Source: Synechococcaceae bacterium WBB_10_009
GTDB taxonomy: Bacteria; Cyanobacteriota; Cyanobacteriia; PCC-6307; Cyanobiaceae
Direction: 5' to 3'
DNA: 8,464 bases
Assembly: GCA_010030955.1 (NCBI GenBank)
Contig: RHBP01000069.1
Span: 1 to 8,464, forward strand
Shown here: positions 5,981-8,464 of the stretch, in pieces
Layout of the letters: every line of letters starts with the position of its first letter
Numbering within the stretch: the first letter of the stretch is position 1
The notes under the pieces: model-generated
Told to the model about the DNA's origin: nothing
Databases searched by the model: none
Seen by the model: the letters and a program-made list of their open reading frames with translations, nothing else
Program-made: the position numbers and the translations under genes

Positions 5981-7111
5981 TCACCCTAGGTCTCGGTCCC
6001 GGAACGCCTGCAGCAACTGCTGCCCCAGCGGTCCGGAGGCGCAGATCTCGCGGTTGCGGTCAAACAGCACCGCCCCCACCTCCAGACCGTGTTGCCCGTG
6101 GCGGGCCAGGTAGGCCCGGCTGCGCTGCTCCACCGCGGCGGCGACCCGTTGGCGCAGGGCGGCGGCGGCCTCCCGATCCCAGGCCGCCAAATCCCGCAGC
6201 GCCCCATCCACGCTGGCGGCGGTGGCCAGGGCCTGGAGCTGCGCAGCGGGCAACCCCTGCAGCACCCCCTGGCTGGTGAGCACCTCCAGGCGGCCATCGG
6301 CCAGGTGGTGGTGGGTGTGGAAGATGCCGCCCGCCAGCTTGATCAACTTGCCCTGGTAGCCGAACAGCAGCAGCCGCCGCAGCCCCTGCTCCGCCGCCGC
6401 CACCAGCAACGGCCCGATCCAGTTGCCGGCCTTGAGCAGCAGGGCCGGTGGCAGCCCCAGCCGCGGCGCCAGGTCGAGCCCGTTCTCTCCGATCACCAGC
6501 ACCAGATCGCCCCCGATCGCAGGCTCCTGGGCCCGCCGGCGCAGCTGCTCGAGTGCCCGGGCCAGCTGATCCGGATCCGCGCTGCGCTGCGCCTCCGCCT
6601 GGGTGCCGATCAGGGCCAGCCCCTCCACCACACCGAAGGCGGCGTTGCTGGTGCGCTGGGCCAGTTCACGGCCCCCGGGCAGGGTGATGCGCAGCAGCAG
6701 GGCCCGCTCCAGCGGCACCAGGGGCGCAAGGTTGCACTCCAGCAGTTGGCGGGCATAGGCGGAGAGGCAAGCATCGGCGCTGCCCGCCTGGACCCCCACC
6801 CCGTCCCCAGCCTGCAGCTGCAGCCACGACTCCCCCGGCCCGCGCTCGATCCAGGACGCCTCCACCCACACCGGCAGGCCGCGGGTGAGGTCGAGGCCAT
6901 CCCCGGGATCGCAGCGGGCCATGCCCAGGGCCCGGTCGGGGCCCAGCAGCGCCGCCGCCTCCACGGGCACCGGCTGAGCCGCGGCGGAGGGATCGTCGGG
7001 CCGCAGCTGCAGCAACGGCCGCGGATCAAACGGTTGGTGCCGCAGCTGGTCCACGGCCGCAACCGCCGCCGCCGCCAGCCACACCGGCAGGGTGAAGCCC
7101 CGATCAGCCAT
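5981..7111 (-). CDS. cbiD: Cobalt-precorrin-5B C1-methyltransferase
   Basis: CbiD methylates C1 of cobalt-precorrin-5B using S-adenosylmethionine, in the anaerobic (early cobalt insertion) branch of corrin ring synthesis. The 376-residue protein is of normal family length. Recognisable landmarks are the N-terminal GFTLPVWLAAAAVAAV (5-20), RTSNAAFGVVEGLALIGT with S155, a GDLVLVIGENGLD segment, and the highly characteristic LLLFGYQGKLIKLAGGIFHTHHHLAD with the His cluster at 265-269. ATG 7111 is taken as the start since MADRGFTLPVW fits the family's N-terminus; no good ribosome site precedes it, so it may be translated from a short leader. No other cob/cbi gene is in the window, consistent with the scattered cobalamin genes of cyanobacteria, which typically make pseudocobalamin. 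It heads the - strand run and its stop lies 20 bp before the chosen guaA start. Confidence 0.93.
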   Translation of the reverse strand: MADRGFTLPVWLAAAAVAAVDQLRHQPFDPRPLLQLRPDDPSAAAQPVPVEAAALLGPDRALGMARCDPGDGLDLTRGLPVWVEASWIERGPGESWLQLQAGDGVGVQAGSADACLSAYARQLLECNLAPLVPLERALLLRITLPGGRELAQRTSNAAFGVVEGLALIGTQAEAQRSADPDQLARALEQLRRRAQEPAIGGDLVLVIGENGLDLAPRLGLPPALLLKAGNWIGPLLVAAAEQGLRRLLLFGYQGKLIKLAGGIFHTHHHLADGRLEVLTSQGVLQGLPAAQLQALATAASVDGALRDLAAWDREAAAALRQRVAAAVEQRSRAYLARHGQHGLEVGAVLFDRNREICASGPLGQQLLQAFRDRDLG

Positions 7112-7194
7112 CAGCCGCGGTGGAGGTGAGGGTCATTTTTTAAGGTGGTGGATTGGCCGTTCACCGGCCCCACAGCGCACCACCAGCCTCTTCC
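7112..7194. promoter_or_regulatory. Divergent intergenic region between cbiD and the aminotransferase
   Basis: This 83-bp gap separates two divergent starts and so should hold promoters for both. The only AT-rich patch is TTTTTTAA at 7136-7143, standing out from very GC-rich surroundings; read on the - strand it gives TTAAAAAA, a possible -10 element about 25 bp before cbiD. A short dyad GGCCG/CGGCC (7155-7159 and 7165-7169) lies in the likely leader of the aminotransferase. No convincing -35/-10 pair is seen, and the gap is too short for a cobalamin riboswitch. Confidence 0.4.
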
Positions 7195-8346
7195 ATGCAG
7201 GACAAACTCACCCTGATGATCCCGGGCCCAACCCCGGTGCCCGAGACCGTCCTGCAGGCGATGGCCCGCCACCCGATCGGGCACCGCAGCGCCGACTTCC
7301 AGAAGATCGTCAAGCGCACCACCGAACAGCTGCAGTGGTTGCATCAAACCAAAAACGACGTGCTGGTGATCACCGGCAGCGGCACCGCCGCCATGGAAGC
7401 CGGAATCATCAACGTGCTGAGCCGCGGCGACAGGGTGCTCTGCGGTGACAACGGCAAGTTCGGCGAGCGCTGGGTGAAGGTGGCCAAGGCCTACGGCCTG
7501 GATGTGCAGGTGGTGAAGGCCGAGTGGGGCCAGCCATTGGATCCCGAGGCCTTCCGCAGCGCCCTGGAGGCCGACAGCGCCAAGGCGATCAAGGCCGTGA
7601 TCCTCACCCACTCGGAAACCTCCACCGGGGTGATCAACGACCTGGAAACCATCGCCCGCCACGTGAAGGCCCACGGCACGGCCCTCACCATTGCGGACTG
7701 CGTCACCAGCCTGGGGGCCTGCGATGTGCCGATGGATGCCTGGGGCATCGACGTGATCGGCTCCGGCTCCCAGAAGGGTTACATGATGCCGCCGGGCCTG
7801 GCCTTCGTGGCCGTGAGCGAGCGGGCCTGGGCCGCCTACGAGCGCTCCGACCTGCCCAAGTTTTATTTGGACCTGGGCAAATACCGCAAATCAGCCCAGG
7901 CCGACAGCAACCCCTTCACCCCGGCCATCAACCTCTACTTCGCCCTGGAGGCGGCCCTGGGAATGATGCAGGCGGAAGGCCTGGAGGCGATCGTTGCCCG
8001 CCATGCCCGTCACCGGGCGGCCGCCCAGGCGGGGATGCAGGCCATCGGCCTGCCCCTCTACGCCGCCGCCGGCTGCGGCAGCCCCGCCATCACGGCCGTG
8101 GCGCCGGACGGCATTGACGCCGAAAGCCTGCGCAAACGGGTGAAAGAGCGCTTCGACATCCTGCTGGCCGGTGGCCAGGACCACCTCAAGGGCCAGGTGT
8201 TCCGCATCGGCCACCTGGGTTTCGTCTGCGATCGCGACGTGCTCACCGCCGTGGCCGCCATCGAGGCCACCCTGCAGGAACTCGGCCTGCACAAGGGCAC
8301 CCCCGGGGCCGGCGTGGCCGCCTGCGCCGCCGCCTTGGCCGGCTAA
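7195..8346 (+). CDS. Class V PLP aminotransferase (alanine/serine-glyoxylate type)
   Basis: A fold-type I, pyridoxal-phosphate enzyme of 383 residues. The start MQDKLTLMIPGPTPVPETVL is typical of the alanine-glyoxylate/serine-pyruvate aminotransferase group. Visible features are the phosphate-binding TGSGTAAMEAG (60-70), THSETSTG (138-145), D168 in IADCVTSLG (contacts the PLP ring nitrogen), and the Schiff-base lysine K194 in SGSQKGYMMPPGL. In cyanobacteria such proteins are often labelled 'soluble hydrogenase 42 kDa subunit'; nothing here (no metal-cluster cysteines) supports a hydrogenase. A photorespiratory role, moving amino groups between glyoxylate and serine or alanine, is the likely job, but the exact amino donor cannot be read from sequence. 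ATG 7195 is chosen over the upstream TTG 7153, which would add a low-complexity tail not seen in the family. No clear ribosome site precedes it. It is a single-gene unit, closed by the terminator at 8358. Confidence 0.92.
   Translation: MQDKLTLMIPGPTPVPETVLQAMARHPIGHRSADFQKIVKRTTEQLQWLHQTKNDVLVITGSGTAAMEAGIINVLSRGDRVLCGDNGKFGERWVKVAKAYGLDVQVVKAEWGQPLDPEAFRSALEADSAKAIKAVILTHSETSTGVINDLETIARHVKAHGTALTIADCVTSLGACDVPMDAWGIDVIGSGSQKGYMMPPGLAFVAVSERAWAAYERSDLPKFYLDLGKYRKSAQADSNPFTPAINLYFALEAALGMMQAEGLEAIVARHARHRAAAQAGMQAIGLPLYAAAGCGSPAITAVAPDGIDAESLRKRVKERFDILLAGGQDHLKGQVFRIGHLGFVCDRDVLTAVAAIEATLQELGLHKGTPGAGVAACAAALAG
8228..8235. repeat. HIP1 octamer GCGATCGC (in aminotransferase gene)
   Basis: A third exact HIP1 palindrome, near the 3' end of the aminotransferase gene. 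Several near-misses with one altered end base occur elsewhere in the window. Confidence 0.85.
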
Positions 8347-8357
8347 TCTGCGGTGCA

Positions 8358-8390
8358 GCAGGGAATGGCTGTGGCAATTCCCTGCATTTT
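8358..8390 (+). terminator. Intrinsic terminator after the aminotransferase
   Basis: A perfect 9-bp stem, GCAGGGAAT (8358-8366) with ATTCCCTGC (8377-8385), has a 10-base loop and is followed by ATTTT (8386-8390). It lies 11 bp after the TAA stop. The T-run is short, but the position and the perfect stem make this the best terminator in the window. The tRNA gene begins on the very next base. Confidence 0.8.
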
Positions 8391-8462
8391 GCGGGTGTAA
8401 TTCAGTGGTAGAATGTCAGCTTCCCAAGCTGAACGTCGCCGGTTCGAGCCCGGTCACCCGCT
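8391..8462 (+). tRNA. tRNA-Gly, anticodon CCC
   Basis: The full cloverleaf can be drawn. The acceptor is GCGGGTG (8391-8397) with CACCCGC (8455-8461) and discriminator T at 8462. The D arm is ATTC-AGTGGTA-GAAT. The anticodon stem TCAGC/GCTGA encloses the loop TTCCCAA, giving anticodon CCC. The T arm is GCCGG-TTCGAGC-CCGGT, with one G-U pair. It is 72 nt with a short variable loop. The bases after the discriminator (TC) show that CCA is not encoded. It reads the GGG glycine codon, which is used often in the genes here (for example sqdX). The 3' flank is cut by the window edge. No promoter is obvious directly upstream. Confidence 0.96.
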
Positions 8463-8464
8463 TC

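Noticed and set aside
4248..6113. 621-codon His-rich open frame on the + strand opposite guaA
   Set aside because: Stops are avoided because of the guaA codon pattern; the translation is low-complexity (His/Gln/Leu-rich) and no family is recognisable, whereas guaA is unambiguous on the other strand.
6089..7129. 346-codon open frame on the + strand opposite cbiD
   Set aside because: Gln/Pro/Arg-rich shadow of cbiD; cbiD has clear family motifs.
7112..7194. Cobalamin riboswitch upstream of cbiD
   Set aside because: The gap is only 83 bp and no B12-box-like sequence or extended fold is visible; these elements need roughly 200 bases.
7111..7674. 187-codon open frame on the - strand over the aminotransferase 5' half
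   Set aside because: Shadow of the aminotransferase, with no recognisable domain; its end merely coincides with the cbiD start.
1..8464. Mobile element, CRISPR array, toxin-antitoxin, or new defence/biosynthetic system
   Set aside because: All open frames that carry motifs are housekeeping genes in close spacing; there are no transposase, integrase, spaced direct repeats or regional composition break to support an inserted system.
8391..8464. tRNA-Gly as an integration (att) site
   Set aside because: tRNA 3' ends are frequent integration sites, but the window stops 2 bases past the gene, so no integrase or repeat can be seen.

Overview
The window is a densely packed, very GC-rich stretch of bacterial chromosome that reads as a cyanobacterium, most likely a picocyanobacterium of the Cyanobium/freshwater-brackish Synechococcus kind. 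Supporting this are the sulfolipid pair sqdB-sqdX, a class V aminotransferase of the type often mislabelled 'soluble hydrogenase subunit' in cyanobacteria, two small proteins that look cyanobacterial, and three copies of the HIP1 octamer GCGATCGC. The organism call is inference from gene content; there is no rRNA or other marker to confirm it.

Layout. On the + strand at the left edge are the 3' part of sqdB (1-387) and the complete sqdX (420-1571), a two-gene unit for sulfoquinovosyl diacylglycerol, the sulfolipid of thylakoid membranes. sqdX ends tail-to-tail with, and overlaps by 35 bp, a long - strand unit. In transcription order that unit is cbiD (7111-5981, cobalamin ring methylation), guaA (5960-4374, GMP synthase), an unidentified protein with one C-terminal membrane segment (4306-3698), a small unidentified soluble protein (3655-3308) and mrdA/PBP2 (3300-1537, cell-wall transpeptidase). 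All gaps in this unit are 67 bp or less, with no recognisable T-tract terminator, so it can be read as one operon, although internal promoters cannot be excluded. Divergent from cbiD across an 83-bp gap (start to start) is the + strand PLP aminotransferase (7195-8346). A clear intrinsic terminator follows it, and a tRNA-Gly(CCC) gene comes directly after at the right edge.

How the genes relate. These are housekeeping functions: membrane lipid, peptidoglycan elongation, purine synthesis, cobalamin synthesis, glyoxylate/serine-type transamination and translation. They do not form one pathway. I see no mobile element, CRISPR array, toxin-antitoxin pair, phage gene or biosynthetic cluster, and no strong evidence of an undescribed system. 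The items most worth a second look are small-scale: the overlapping convergent 3' ends of sqdX and mrdA, the coupled junctions in the cbiD-guaA-mrdA run, a perfect inverted repeat filling one of its gaps, the two unidentified proteins, and the tRNA set directly behind a terminator with no visible promoter of its own.
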